Shown here piece after piece: positions 1 through 10,141 of a DNA stretch of 64,000 bases. The notes below the pieces were generated by a model. The model searched no databases. It worked only from the letters and a program-made list of their open reading frames with translations, and was not told the origin of the DNA. The first letter of the stretch is position 1. Every line of letters starts with the position of its first letter. This DNA is from Planctomycetaceae bacterium. Its GTDB lineage: Bacteria > Planctomycetota > Planctomycetia > Planctomycetales > Planctomycetaceae. A program made the position numbers and the translations under genes. Location: positions 124,001-188,000 of the forward strand of contig JANSXP010000004.1 of NCBI GenBank assembly GCA_024742875.1, given 5' to 3'.

Positions 1-1429
1 CCGGACGATCCAGATACCCCTGGCAGACAAACGGCTCGTCGGCCGTGATGGTGCGTGTTTCCAGGGCGGCGGCCGCCGTGATGACTTTCATGAGCGAGCC
101 GGGTGGCAACCGCGTTTGAATGGTGCGTGACAAAAAGGGAAACCGGGGATCAGCATTGACAGCCTGCCAGTCAGCAGCGTCACCGTCCGTGTACAACCTG
201 GGCGAAAACGCGGGCGCACTGGCCGCCGCCACCACGCGACCGGAGGCCGCCTCCATCACCACGATACTGCCACCGGTGGGAACGGGCTGCGGTTGACTCT
301 CATCCGTAGCGGGCAGGAATCGCCGGGGGGTCTCCAGCAGGCATTCTGCCAGCAGCGCTTCAGCGTGCTGCTGCAGCCGCACGTTGATCGTCAGCAAAAG
401 GTCACGACCGCTGACTGGCGCCCGCTCAATTTCCGTGGACACGATTTCCATCCGGCGGTTGCGAACGACACGTCGTCTCCCGGGCACTCCCTGCAGCTGC
501 AGTTCGTACTCGCGTTCGACGCCGAACCGCCCGACAGCAGGCCTCCAGTCAATCAACCGCTCATCAGACTCAGCCGTCTCTTCGTGATCAGCCGCAGGCG
601 TGCGGGTGCCCACAATATGGATGGCCGTGCTGTCGAGTGGGTAGGTTCGCTGGTTACTGGTGACAACGCGGACTCCCGGATAGCGTGCCGGACTTTCAAT
701 GATCGCAGCTGCGACTTCCAGTGGCACGTTACGAGCCATCATGTGGTAGGACTCTTCTTCCCGCACGACAATCCGGCCGACACCGGACCGGGCTGGACTG
801 GTCGTGAGTGCCTGTCGCAGCTGCGCCGCAAATCGGAAATACCACTGCTGTGGCAGCGGCTGCACGGTCGCGGCTTTCTGTCCGCGGCGACGATTGACCG
901 CATCCGCCACCCGCTCAACAGAGGTCTGTATTTTCTCACGACGCTCCGAAAACGCGGCTTCATTGAGCCCCGTCACATTCATCACGGCCGACCACATGTC
1001 GCTGCGCTGCCGCTCGATGTCCTGCTGCCGGGATTCCAGCAGGCCGTCATCGCGTCGTTCGCTGCGAGACAGGCTGCTGCGTGCCGTCCGTCGCAGCCAC
1101 GTCTCATCAACGGGCTCCTGCAGCCAGCGATAGTGGACTTCGATGGAATACTGATCCACATCTGTGGCGAAAACTTCGGACGTGGCACTCAATATGCGAC
1201 CATCCCGCGCAGAAATGGTCTCGTATTCTGTTGTCGTCTCCTGGAGCACCTCCAGATATCGCCCCTGCAGTTCATACTGCACCCAGGCAATCCGCAGCAG
1301 GACCACCACGGCCGGAAGGGCAAACGCCGCCGCCAGCAGGCGAAATCGCAGCGATGCCGGTGGATCGATCAATGACGATCGTCCACCAGGCGCGGAGCGG
1401 CCCAGATCATGAAACGGCTGATTTCGCAT
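1..1429 (-). CDS. Penicillin-binding protein (class B transpeptidase), 3' end off window
   Basis: The reading frame runs from the ATG at 1429 to the window edge without a stop, so about 476 residues are visible and the C-terminus is missing. The start MRNQPFHD is followed by a single membrane segment (about residues 35-50, LLAAAFALPAVVVLL) and a periplasmic region with ISARDGRIL, the usual PBP dimerisation-domain entry. Near the visible end PPGSLMKV gives the S-x-x-K acylation motif of the transpeptidase domain, with the pattern GGSIVVMEAASGRVVAAAS just before it, as in PBP2/FtsI (family knowledge). It would cross-link peptidoglycan at the cytoplasmic membrane. No Shine-Dalgarno is seen before the ATG. 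MrdA-like versus FtsI-like cannot be settled from the fragment. Confidence 0.85.
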   Translation of the reverse strand, partial: MRNQPFHDLGRSAPGGRSSLIDPPASLRFRLLAAAFALPAVVVLLRIAWVQYELQGRYLEVLQETTTEYETISARDGRILSATSEVFATDVDQYSIEVHYRWLQEPVDETWLRRTARSSLSRSERRDDGLLESRQQDIERQRSDMWSAVMNVTGLNEAAFSERREKIQTSVERVADAVNRRRGQKAATVQPLPQQWYFRFAAQLRQALTTSPARSGVGRIVVREEESYHMMARNVPLEVAAAIIESPARYPGVRVVTSNQRTYPLDSTAIHIVGTRTPAADHEETAESDERLIDWRPAVGRFGVEREYELQLQGVPGRRRVVRNRRMEIVSTEIERAPVSGRDLLLTINVRLQQHAEALLAECLLETPRRFLPATDESQPQPVPTGGSIVVMEAASGRVVAAASAPAFSPRLYTDGDAADWQAVNADPRFPFLSRTIQTRLPPGSLMKVITAAAALETRTITADEPFVCQGYLDRP

Positions 1430-1578
1430 AGGGGGAAGCTAGCAGGCCAACCGGTGATCGACGAGGCTGTTTGCCGCAGGGGGCCGACGGGCAAACGGCC
1501 TGATTCCCGGTTCCCGCAAATGCCGATAACAGGTACAGTTTGTCACACGCTCAGCAAGGGAATGCTCTGGAGGCGACG

Positions 1579-2910
1579 ATGAAACGGATTTTGATGTGGG
1601 TTGGCTGTACTCTGGCCATTTGTTTTCTGGTTGCCGGAACTACCACGCTGCACGCCTGTCCCTTTTGCCTGGCCCCCCTGCAAACCTGGTCTGAAGTCGT
1701 CCGCGACGCTGACGTCGTTTGCCTGGCAAAGCTGATTTCTGCCGACGCTGGGGAAGACGGAGGCACCGCATCGGCCGTGCTGCAGGTCACCAAATCGCAC
1801 AAGGGCCGTCAGTTTGCAGGCGGTCAGACAATCCACGTTAAACAGTATGTCTATGGCAAGCCGGGCGATCTGTTTTTGATGACCGGCCAACTGAAGGTGC
1901 CGGAGTCACGAACGCTGGTGGAGACCTTTGCGACGGACGCCGACGGCAATGCAGTGGCAGGTTCCGAGACCGATCGCGGGCAGGGCCCCATTCCCACGAA
2001 AGACGACGCCCGTCAGAAGCCGACCATCCGACAGGTCTCCGCCACAGATTCCGAGCGGACCGACGTGGAATCAGCGGCCAGGAAGGTGCTGACGTGGAAT
2101 CACATCGAAGCCACGTCCGACACCGTTTATGACTACATCGTGTCCGCCCCCAAAATGGATGTCGACGATCGTCTGACTTATTTCGTGCCATTTCTGGAGC
2201 ACGCAGAGCCCCAGATTGCCGCAGACGCGTGGGGCGAATTTGCAAATGCGGACTACGAGATCATCTGCAAACTACGGACAGAGTTCGACAGTCAAAAACT
2301 GCGGCAGTGGATCACTCAGGCGGACACCAGCCCCGAACGCCTGGGGCTTTACGGGATGATGCTGGGACTTTGCGGAAACCAGGACGATGCCGCCTTTCTG
2401 CGACGGCAGATCCTGAACGGGTCCTCGGACGAATTGCGATTTGGCATCGAGGGACTGATGGGGGGACTGCTTTTGATCACCAAAGAGCAGGGCCTGGCGT
2501 TTCTGGAACAGCAGCTCATTACCCGATCGGATGTGACAGGCGCTGAAAGCCTGGCCGTGATTCAGGCGCTGCAGTTCGCCTGGACCTACGAACCGGACCT
2601 GATCGCCAAAGACCGCCTGCGGTCGGCCCTGCATCCCTACCTGCAGAAATCATCCGTCCGTGAACTGGTGATTCGCAACATGGCCCGCTGGAATGACTGG
2701 TCGGGGCTGGAGAAACTGCCGCCGCTGTTTGAGGTGGCGGCTGCGGATCGCGATTCGGGAACACAGCGGGCCATCATCGGCTATCTGCTGACCTGCCGCA
2801 AAAACGAATCCGCGGAGGAATCCCTGCAGCAGCGAGCTGACAGCGTGCTGGAAGAAATTCGCACCGCGGAACCGCGTCTGGTGCGGATGATGGAACGCGA
2901 CATGCGCTGA
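1579..2910 (+). CDS. Exported protein of unknown function with CPFC motif and helical repeats
   Basis: I do not recognise a named family. The start at 1579 (MKRILMWVG) is preceded by GGAGG at a good distance, which argues against the upstream in-frame ATG at 1540. A signal peptide (about residues 1-26) ends just before ACPFCLAP. Residues about 30-120 look like a small secreted beta domain (DADVVCLAKLIS, then QTIHVKQYVYGKPGDLFLMTG), reminiscent of NTR/TIMP-like domains in other planctomycete proteins; this is inference. The C-terminal two thirds are helical and HEAT-like. It is divergently transcribed from the penicillin-binding protein, with 149 bp between the starts. Confidence 0.7.
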   Translation: MKRILMWVGCTLAICFLVAGTTTLHACPFCLAPLQTWSEVVRDADVVCLAKLISADAGEDGGTASAVLQVTKSHKGRQFAGGQTIHVKQYVYGKPGDLFLMTGQLKVPESRTLVETFATDADGNAVAGSETDRGQGPIPTKDDARQKPTIRQVSATDSERTDVESAARKVLTWNHIEATSDTVYDYIVSAPKMDVDDRLTYFVPFLEHAEPQIAADAWGEFANADYEIICKLRTEFDSQKLRQWITQADTSPERLGLYGMMLGLCGNQDDAAFLRRQILNGSSDELRFGIEGLMGGLLLITKEQGLAFLEQQLITRSDVTGAESLAVIQALQFAWTYEPDLIAKDRLRSALHPYLQKSSVRELVIRNMARWNDWSGLEKLPPLFEVAAADRDSGTQRAIIGYLLTCRKNESAEESLQQRADSVLEEIRTAEPRLVRMMERDMR

Positions 2911-3190
2911 CTGCCGGAACGGCCCGCCAAAACGGCCCCTCCGCCTGTGTTTTGACGGTCTGAAGTTTTTTTTCTGAGATTGTCTGAACCAACGCACGCC
3001 CCGGCAGACTCCACTGGGCACACGCACCGCAGCGTCATCCGACACCTTTCGGATCACGTTAGCGGCCAGTGACCTGCTGCCTCCGCTGAGCCAACGTGCG
3101 TTCAGCGCCCCCATTCCCATTTTGCGCTCGTTCCCTGCTGCGCGGTTTCTGTCCGAAGCTGCGCGCTGACATTTTGCTCAGGAGACTCTC

Positions 3191-4879
3191 ATGCTGAAGT
3201 ATTGCGTTCTTGGCCTGTCCGGTGTGGCACTGATCTGTTCGATTGGGTGTGGACAACCGAGCGGCACAGCGGACCATGCCAGTGAGACGGCCCAACCGGC
3301 GTCCAGCATCGCCAAACAAAGTCGTTTGGCCGACGATGCCGGGACCACAGAAAGCGAATCTCCCGCGCCGGCTAAAGAAATGGCGAGCGAACCGTCTGGT
3401 GGCGGGGGGATGGGGCCCGAAGGAATGTCGGCCGGCAGCGGACCGGGTTTCGGTGCCAGTCGCGGCGGGGAAGCGTCTGATGGCCCCGCCGCACCGGTCG
3501 ACAGAGAAGAGTCGTTTGTCCCCGAATCGCGTCGGCAGCGGCAATCCGGCACACTCACGGCTGGCAGCTTTGACGATGTGCAGAACTTCGGTGACTTTCA
3601 GAGCTTTCTGCAGATGTGCGGTGTGCAGCAGCGTCAAAGCCGCTGGATCCCTCAGGGCTGTCAGCAGACACTGATTACCGTTCGCGATCAGCAGGGCACG
3701 CCGATCGGCAATGCTCACTGCCGCGTCAGCATTCCCTCACAGAATCAACAGGGCGAAAAAGTTCTGCTTGATGGCGTCACGGGCAGCGACGGACGGATCA
3801 TGCTGCTGGCCAGACACGCGGACGCCGCCGGCACCAATGGCTTTCGCCTGCAGGTGCAGACGGCCGGCAGCGAACAGCCGGTGTTCGACGACTGTCAGGC
3901 GCCCGGAAAACGCTGGAACGTTACCGTCGCCAACACGGAAAGCCGACTGCCCACGCAGCTGGACCTGTCACTCGTGATCGACACCACGGGCAGCATGGGC
4001 GACGAGCTGGAATATCTGAAGACAGAAATTGACAGCATAGTGGAATCCGTCAACCAGATGTTCCCCAATGTGAATCAGCGGTACTCGCTCATCACCTATC
4101 GAGACAACGGTGATGACTATGTGGTCCGCACGTTTGATTTCACGTCCTCGCTGCAGGACTTCCGACGTCAGCTGGATCAGCAGTCGGCGGCTGGTGGAGG
4201 CGATTTCCCGGAAGCCATGGATGCTGCCCTGACCAGCGCCACGCAGCTTTCCTGGCGTGGTGGGAATGTGGCCCGCGTGATGTTTCTGGTGGGTGATGCA
4301 CCGCCACACGATGAGAAAATTGAATCCGCCCTGGAGGCTGTCGACAGTCTGCGAGAGCAGGGCGTGCGGATCTTCCCCGTGGGCGCCAGCGGCGTTGAAA
4401 CCAAAGCTCAGATTGTAATGCGAACCTCAGCGCTGCTGACCATGGGACAGTACCTGTTTCTGACGGACCATTCAGGAGTCGGCAATGCTCACGCCACGCC
4501 CAATGTGCCCGAGTTTGCCGTGGAACGACTGGACCGCCTGATGGTGCGTATGATTGCCTCGGAACTGGCTGGCAAGCGACTGGCCGCCAAAGAGATCATT
4601 GCCATCGAAAATGGCGAACTGCAGACCACCACCATGCACCAGCCGTTTCGCTGCGACTCTCCCCCCACCAGCAACAGCTTTGTGGTTGTCGCCGATCCCT
4701 ATATCACGCTGGCGGCCGTCACACCGATGCTGCCCGCCTCACCTGTGAGCCCTGCCGTCAGCAGTACAGGCTGGGTCGTGCTGGCGTGGATCAGTCGCCA
4801 CGGTCTGGCCGTACTGGTGATGACCGTCAGTGCTGTGGTGGTGTTCGACAATCTGGTGGCCAAAGGGTCCGTCGTTTAA
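3191..4879 (+). CDS. von Willebrand factor A domain lipoprotein
   Basis: 562 residues. The N-terminus MLKYCVLGLSGVALICSIGC is a lipoprotein signal with the lipobox cysteine at residue 20, so the mature protein is probably lipid-anchored. A low-complexity Gly/Ser/Pro/Ala linker (about 30-110) leads to a beta-rich segment (about 150-245) and a vWA domain starting near residue 257, where LSLVIDTTGSMGDELE carries the metal-binding MIDAS motif D-x-T-x-S written here as DTTGS. A second hydrophobic segment (ISRHGLAVLVMTVSAVVVF) lies at the extreme C-terminus, so both ends may sit in membranes. AGGAGA precedes the ATG. Likely protein-protein interaction or adhesion at the envelope; partner unknown. 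Confidence 0.8.
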   Translation: MLKYCVLGLSGVALICSIGCGQPSGTADHASETAQPASSIAKQSRLADDAGTTESESPAPAKEMASEPSGGGGMGPEGMSAGSGPGFGASRGGEASDGPAAPVDREESFVPESRRQRQSGTLTAGSFDDVQNFGDFQSFLQMCGVQQRQSRWIPQGCQQTLITVRDQQGTPIGNAHCRVSIPSQNQQGEKVLLDGVTGSDGRIMLLARHADAAGTNGFRLQVQTAGSEQPVFDDCQAPGKRWNVTVANTESRLPTQLDLSLVIDTTGSMGDELEYLKTEIDSIVESVNQMFPNVNQRYSLITYRDNGDDYVVRTFDFTSSLQDFRRQLDQQSAAGGGDFPEAMDAALTSATQLSWRGGNVARVMFLVGDAPPHDEKIESALEAVDSLREQGVRIFPVGASGVETKAQIVMRTSALLTMGQYLFLTDHSGVGNAHATPNVPEFAVERLDRLMVRMIASELAGKRLAAKEIIAIENGELQTTTMHQPFRCDSPPTSNSFVVVADPYITLAAVTPMLPASPVSPAVSSTGWVVLAWISRHGLAVLVMTVSAVVVFDNLVAKGSVV

Positions 4880-4951
4880 ACCGCCCCAAAGACAGCCAAT
4901 CGCCCTCGGCGATCGGCTGACTGCAGCAGGAAGTCAGAGCGTTGGGACGTC

Positions 4952-4983
4952 AAACCGGTCGGCCGAGTCCGCCCGGTTTTTCT
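4952..4983 (+). terminator. Intrinsic terminator of the vWA gene
   Basis: AAACCGG at 4952-4958 pairs with CCGGTTT at 4973-4979 and is followed by a T-rich tract (TTTTTCTTT). It lies 72 bp after the vWA stop codon, in the convergent gap with the M1 peptidase gene. The rest of that gap (4984-5121) holds only short direct repeats such as TTTCGAATGGC (twice). Confidence 0.7.
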
Positions 4984-5121
4984 TTGCGCACCTGCCCCAT
5001 GAACGGCATGGAAGTGACGCCCCGCTGTGTCGAACGGCGTTGACGATGGCAAACACAAATGGCAGTCACAAAGGCCGTTTCGAATGGCAGTTTCGAATGG
5101 CCCCAGTGCTGCATTGTGGGG

Positions 5122-7530
5122 CTACCTGGTGCCCGCCTTGCTGTCCCGCAGTTGCTGCATCGGGTTGGCCTTCTTTTTGTCCTTTTGCAGCTGGAACGTT
5201 TCGGGTTTCGTTTCACGCGGATACATATTGTTGGTGCGGTCCAGATCGGCCGTCTCATCGTCCGGATCAAGAACCACCTGCACGATCTGCCTGCTGGTGA
5301 AGAACAGTTTGGAGACTGTCCGATCGGTCAGACGCCACACCTCGGCGGGAATGCGCAGCCGCCGCGACGTGCCGTCGGAGTAGCGAAACTCCAGCAGCAG
5401 CGGCATAACGACACCGCCTCGATTTTCAAACTCGACCAGATAGAAGTTACCGCGGGTCTTCAACAGGTCCTTCTCAAACGGCTCCAGCTTTTCCAGCATT
5501 TCCTCGTAGGACTTGCGATCGTCGGGCAGCACGGCAAATTCATCAAAGTCCGTGTAGAAATCCCGCAGCTCATTTCCCTGATCGACGCGTTTGGGAAGAG
5601 GCTTGTTCTTCTGCACGATTACAGGCACTGGCGTGGCCGCACGTTCCACGCGTTTGCGACTGGCGACCAGATCGGGATTGCCGCTGTCCAGTTCAAACTG
5701 CTGCAGACTGTTCACCGCGATATCCACATGCTCAGTGCTGTAGAACCAGCCCCGCCAGAACCAGTCCAGATCGCGGCCCGTGGCTTCCTCCATCGTGCGA
5801 AACAGATCAAATGGCGTGGGACGTTTGAACTTCCAGCGGTTGGCGTAGCGTTTGAAGGCAAAGTCAAACTCTTCGCGGCCCAGAATGGACTCCCGCAACA
5901 CCATCAGCGCCAGTGTGGGCTTGGAGTACGCAGTGTGGCCGCCATCAATCAGGTTATCGGCGGCCGACATGATGGGCCGTTTGTTGTCCGACTTCAGATA
6001 GTTGTACAGCCGGGATCGCCGATCAGCGCGGATGATGCGGCTGGGATAAAAGTCTTCCCATTCCTGTTCGGCCAGCAACTGCACGAAAGAGTTCAGCCCT
6101 TCGTCCATCCACCGCCACTGGCGTTCGTCAGAGTTCACCACCATCGGAAACCAGTTGTGGCCCACCTCGTGAATGATCACGCTGATCAATCCGTATTTGG
6201 TGGCCTCAGAGTACGTGCCGTCCTCTTCCGGCCGTGTACTCTGAAAGGTAATCATCGGATATTCCATCCCGCGAACGGCACCGTTCACAGAGATAATCAC
6301 CGGATAGGGATAGTCGAAAGTGAACTTTGAGTACGACTTCACCGCGTGAATGACGGACGCTGTGGAATACTGCTGCCACAGCGGCTGCCCTTCTTTGGGC
6401 CAGAACGACATGGCCAGAACCGTGCGGCCGTTCAGATCAAACCCCTGAGCGTCCCACAGAAATTTGCGGGAACTGGCAAAGGAAAAATCGCGCACATTGC
6501 GAGCGGCAAACTGCCACGTCTTCTTGCCGAACGAGGGTTCTGCTTCGTTCTTTCTGGCTTCGGCTTCCGTGACAACCAAAACGGGAGTTTTGGCCGAACG
6601 GGCCTGCTGCAGTCGCTGTTGCTGCTGCGGTGTGAGCACCTGTTCGGCATTCTGCAACTCGCCCGTGGCCGCCACGATGTGATCGTCGGGCGCCGTGATG
6701 GCCACATCGAAATCGCCAAACTCCAGCGCAAACTCAGCCCCGAGCGACTGTCGGTTCTGCCAGCCGTGATAATCCGTGTAGGCACACAGCCGGGGGTACC
6801 ACTGCGCGATCGTGTAGACGTAATTGCCATCCTTCTCGAAAAACTCATAGCCTCCCCGCACGCGCGTCGACACGCCATCGGCAATTTTGAATTTCCATTT
6901 CACCTGAAACGTGGTGGTTTCACCGGGCAGCAGCGGGTCCGGCAGATTCACCCGCATCATCGTGCGAATAATGGAATGCTCCAGCGGTTTGCCGCTGGCA
7001 TCCGTGACAGCAGCGATGCGATGCCCCCCGTCAAACTGCTCCCGGTAGAGAAAGCTGCGCAACTGCCTGTAGGACATATCCGACATTTCCGGAGCCGGCT
7101 GCGTGAGCCATTCATCGGACCCACGCATGTAACGATTCTGCCCCAGCTGCAACCACAGCTCTTCCAGCGTATCGGGCGAGTTGTTGTGATAGGTGATGCG
7201 TTCTTCGCCAAAAATCATTTGCCGCTGATCGTCGATCTCGACCTGGATGGAGTAGTCAACCTTCTGCTGCCAGTAGTCCTTTCCAGGTGCGCCGGACGGT
7301 CGACGGATACTGTCGGGGGTAGGCCACACATCATCCAGCTGTCGGAAGTGATCTCGCGGTGGCTGGGCGGCGCTCAGAGTGCCGACCGGCAACACGACTG
7401 ACGACACGACCAGCACCATGACGGCCAAACAGGCGGCAGACAGAACCGCGGGAACAAGGGCAACCAGTTGCTGAGCGGTGGAAGGTCTGGCGACCAATCG
7501 CCGGGCAACCGAAGGTCGTAGGCAGGACAT
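5122..7530 (-). CDS. Secreted M1-family zinc aminopeptidase-like protein
   Basis: About 802 residues from the ATG at 7530, chosen because GGAG lies just upstream; an in-frame ATG at 7542 and a TTG at 7551 are alternatives. A long signal sequence (hydrophobic about residues 20-50) precedes a beta-sandwich N-terminal domain typical of M1 peptidases. The gluzincin motif HEVGHNW lies near residue 455 with the third zinc ligand in WMDEGLNSF about 20 residues later, so the zinc site looks intact. The exopeptidase GxMEN region reads RGMEYPMI. M1 enzymes remove N-terminal residues from peptides (family knowledge). It is monocistronic and convergent with the vWA gene. Confidence 0.85.
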   Translation of the reverse strand: MSCLRPSVARRLVARPSTAQQLVALVPAVLSAACLAVMVLVVSSVVLPVGTLSAAQPPRDHFRQLDDVWPTPDSIRRPSGAPGKDYWQQKVDYSIQVEIDDQRQMIFGEERITYHNNSPDTLEELWLQLGQNRYMRGSDEWLTQPAPEMSDMSYRQLRSFLYREQFDGGHRIAAVTDASGKPLEHSIIRTMMRVNLPDPLLPGETTTFQVKWKFKIADGVSTRVRGGYEFFEKDGNYVYTIAQWYPRLCAYTDYHGWQNRQSLGAEFALEFGDFDVAITAPDDHIVAATGELQNAEQVLTPQQQQRLQQARSAKTPVLVVTEAEARKNEAEPSFGKKTWQFAARNVRDFSFASSRKFLWDAQGFDLNGRTVLAMSFWPKEGQPLWQQYSTASVIHAVKSYSKFTFDYPYPVIISVNGAVRGMEYPMITFQSTRPEEDGTYSEATKYGLISVIIHEVGHNWFPMVVNSDERQWRWMDEGLNSFVQLLAEQEWEDFYPSRIIRADRRSRLYNYLKSDNKRPIMSAADNLIDGGHTAYSKPTLALMVLRESILGREEFDFAFKRYANRWKFKRPTPFDLFRTMEEATGRDLDWFWRGWFYSTEHVDIAVNSLQQFELDSGNPDLVASRKRVERAATPVPVIVQKNKPLPKRVDQGNELRDFYTDFDEFAVLPDDRKSYEEMLEKLEPFEKDLLKTRGNFYLVEFENRGGVVMPLLLEFRYSDGTSRRLRIPAEVWRLTDRTVSKLFFTSRQIVQVVLDPDDETADLDRTNNMYPRETKPETFQLQKDKKKANPMQQLRDSKAGTR

Positions 7531-7701
7531 CACTGGCTCCATAAACGGCAAATCAAAGTCAGCCGACGTTGTACTCCACGATGATTCGAATGTCTCGTGT
7601 GGACCCCGGTTTTCACAGCGGCCGCTGCCCCCCGTGACGTCTCACCGGCCGCAGCAGGCGGAAATCGATCGCAGGACCGATCTCAATGTCACCCGGCCCA
7701 C

Positions 7702-7736
7702 AAAAAAAGGCCGCTCGAACGATCGTTCGGGCGGCC
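7702..7736 (-). terminator. Strong intrinsic terminator downstream of the 7763-9784 gene
   Basis: Read on the minus strand, GGCCGC...GCGGCC (7731-7736 with 7709-7714) closes a long near-perfect palindrome with core CGAACGATCGTTCG, followed by seven T residues (complement of A at 7702-7708). It lies 27 bp after the stop codon at 7763, so it separates this gene from the M1 peptidase gene. Confidence 0.85.
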
Positions 7737-7762
7737 ACAGCACTCATCCCGTGAGAGATCGC

Positions 7763-9784
7763 TCAATTACCAATGCGAATACTGCGGATCGCTCCGCCCT
7801 GAACCTCACCACCGTCAAAGCTGAAGTTCAGTCCGCTGAACATCTGGTTCTGGGCGGCCGCATACTGTGCCACGAGAAACCTGGCCACACCGGTCCCCAC
7901 GTCAGCATTCAGTGACAGCGAACGCCCCTGCGTTTCCAGCCGCACTTCGAAATCTCCGGTCTCGGGCTTGAGCAGTTTGCGGGCGTAGCCGGTGAAAGGC
8001 GCTTTCTTTGGCGCAATATTGCTGCCGTTCACATTCATACTCATGTTAAACATCGGAGAAAACAGATCGGCCAGACCGCGTTCAAAGGCATCCACCATCT
8101 GCGAGGGCAGAGTGGAAACACCGGTCTGCTCTTCACCAAACCACTGGCTGAGTCGCATCCGCACCATGAGCGGCATCGCACGAACCTGAGAGTCCAGCAC
8201 GCGGGATTCACCGTCCAGCTGTGACGTCAGCACGTCAGCGGCGTTGTCTCCGCCAGCGGCGAACCACAGATAACTGCCGCGTCCCACGAAGACGATCTGC
8301 ACGGGCACACTGTTTTCTGCAAACGATGGCTTTACGCTGTCCAGAGACACCGTGATGGCGTCCACATCACCCAGCTTTGTGCGGACGGCCGACAGCCCAT
8401 CACCTGACTGCAGCAGCAGCAGCGTTTCCAGTGTGGACTGAAACTGCTCGGCATCGGGCAGCCGCAGGCCACCGCAAAGCACCATGCCGGATTCAAAATC
8501 GCCCTCCATCCGCACAGCCGCATCCAGATCACGATCGGCTGTCGCCTGGAGCACAGGAGCGAACAGGTCCTCCACCAGTTGATTGACCGACTCATCACCA
8601 GCGGCTTCCTGCATCTTTGTCTTCAGAGAGTTCACAAACTCGGTGGCAATGGGCTGCCCCCATTCGGGAAGATCGAGCGTGGTGGACAGCACGAACGGAG
8701 AACTCTCTTCGCGCAGCACGCCCAGTCGACTGGGTGTGCGATTCAGCTGCTGCAGCGTATCCGCCAGTCGACTGCCTCTGCGTGCCTCGACAGTGACACT
8801 GGCTTTCACGGCCGTTTGTTCTTTGCCCGGAAAGCGAACAGAGAACTCGGCCGTGTCGACATCAAACATCGCGGCCTTGAGCAGTTCCAGTCGTCCCTGC
8901 CCCAGTACGTGCCGCAGCGCATGGTCTCCGGTGGCTTCGTTGTCAAACCGCTGCATCCATGTTTCTGTCTCCGACTTCAGCGACACCCACAACAGCTGCT
9001 TCAGATGCCGGGGAACTTCGGCCAGGTCGAACACACCATGGATGTCGGAGCCTTCAAATTTCTCATCGGGCAGCATCGAGTCCGCAGACGGCAGATCAAT
9101 AAAATGCAGTGCTTCCATCTGTCCCGAGAACATGATGCCGTCGTGGTAGCGATAGAACGTGGAGAAGGAATCAGGCAGCGGCACATCCTGCTGTGGCTCG
9201 GGACTGTCGCCCAGGCGAATTTCGGAACGAATCTCAATGCGAAACTGCTGTGGCTCTCCGTCGGGCGGTTCATCACCCGACTCGTTGACGGCGAGTGGAA
9301 TGCGGGACAAATTCATTTTGACTTCGTATCGGTCATCCGCGCCAATGAGTTCTCCCATGGGCCCCAGCTGCGAAGACTGAGTGCGGACGAACTTTTCGAA
9401 TTCTGCCTGATCTTTGATTTTGCGGAAGCTGATGAATCGTGGCGTACCGGCCCGGGGGAAAGTCTCCAGAAAAATGAGCGTGCCCTTCAGGTCCGCCTCA
9501 CTGTCATTGCCCAGCATGCTGGCACCGGTCCCCATGCCGCCGGCGAACATCATGATGGGGCTTTGCTTCAGTCCGATTTCCTGGCCGACTCCCTGCACGT
9601 AGTTCATCAGGCTCAGCGAGTTGACTTTGGAATGCCACAACCGACCGATCACCTTCCCTTTGGCCCCGGCCGGATCCGGCGAATCTTCCTGGGCGAATCC
9701 CGGGGCTGCAGGCTGGAAGATAAACAGCAGGGTGAGAGCGAACAGTGATCGTCGCAGTCTTTGCAGACGAGAAGCGCGCGGCAT
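7763..9784 (-). CDS. Large exported protein of unknown function
   Basis: About 673 residues from the ATG at 9784 (MPRASRLQRLRRSLFALT), the start that places a clean signal peptide (residues about 10-32, ending GFAQ) at the N-terminus; AAGG lies about 9 bases upstream. An upstream in-frame start at 9871 would bury the signal. The mature part is soluble with alternating strands and helices, no cysteine motif and no catalytic signature I can name. It resembles the large exported proteins of unknown role that planctomycetes carry in many copies. It has its own terminator and appears monocistronic, divergent from the Rieske gene. Confidence 0.65.
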   Translation of the reverse strand: MPRASRLQRLRRSLFALTLLFIFQPAAPGFAQEDSPDPAGAKGKVIGRLWHSKVNSLSLMNYVQGVGQEIGLKQSPIMMFAGGMGTGASMLGNDSEADLKGTLIFLETFPRAGTPRFISFRKIKDQAEFEKFVRTQSSQLGPMGELIGADDRYEVKMNLSRIPLAVNESGDEPPDGEPQQFRIEIRSEIRLGDSPEPQQDVPLPDSFSTFYRYHDGIMFSGQMEALHFIDLPSADSMLPDEKFEGSDIHGVFDLAEVPRHLKQLLWVSLKSETETWMQRFDNEATGDHALRHVLGQGRLELLKAAMFDVDTAEFSVRFPGKEQTAVKASVTVEARRGSRLADTLQQLNRTPSRLGVLREESSPFVLSTTLDLPEWGQPIATEFVNSLKTKMQEAAGDESVNQLVEDLFAPVLQATADRDLDAAVRMEGDFESGMVLCGGLRLPDAEQFQSTLETLLLLQSGDGLSAVRTKLGDVDAITVSLDSVKPSFAENSVPVQIVFVGRGSYLWFAAGGDNAADVLTSQLDGESRVLDSQVRAMPLMVRMRLSQWFGEEQTGVSTLPSQMVDAFERGLADLFSPMFNMSMNVNGSNIAPKKAPFTGYARKLLKPETGDFEVRLETQGRSLSLNADVGTGVARFLVAQYAAAQNQMFSGLNFSFDGGEVQGGAIRSIRIGN

Positions 9785-10141
9785 AACAATGGCCTTCGTG
9801 GAAAGATTCTCAGGAGCTGGCGGCACAGCCGCAGCGAGTTGCGCGACGGTTGCCGAACTGAGGCGTCTCACTAAAGATTTCTGCGTATTTTGCAGGATCC
9901 TGTCTGGAATCGCTCACACACCGGCGGCGAATCAGTGGTCGAAAGACGAAGGGGGAGTTAAGTTTCCGCGAAATCGGCGGGCCGCGGGCGACAATGCACA
10001 GATTCGCCGTCTTGTTCGTGGCTGTCGGGCATCTCACCAATTATACTGCAGGCCGCGATTGCAGCGTCGCTCCCAGCCTTCGGGCCCCGCTGACGCAGGA
10101 ATCGCGCCTCGCCTCAGACCCCCATCCCATCCAGAAAATCC
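9785..10141. other. Divergent intergenic region, no gene seen
   Basis: 357 bp between two divergent starts. It must hold promoters for the exported protein (minus) and the Rieske gene (plus), but I see no convincing -35/-10, -24/-12 or operator sequence, and no open frame with a ribosome binding site. Confidence 0.5.

Noticed and set aside
3016..3031. GG-N10-GC match upstream of the vWA gene (GGGCACACGCACCGCA)
   Set aside because: Spacing fits sigma-54, but the -12 element lacks TT and the -24 lacks T; it is also 160 bp from the gene.
5059..6330. 423-residue plus-strand open frame
   Set aside because: Antisense to the M1 peptidase; His/Gln-rich shadow of a GC-rich gene.
8579..9748. 389-residue plus-strand open frame
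   Set aside because: Antisense to the exported protein at 7763-9784; no Shine-Dalgarno and no family pattern.
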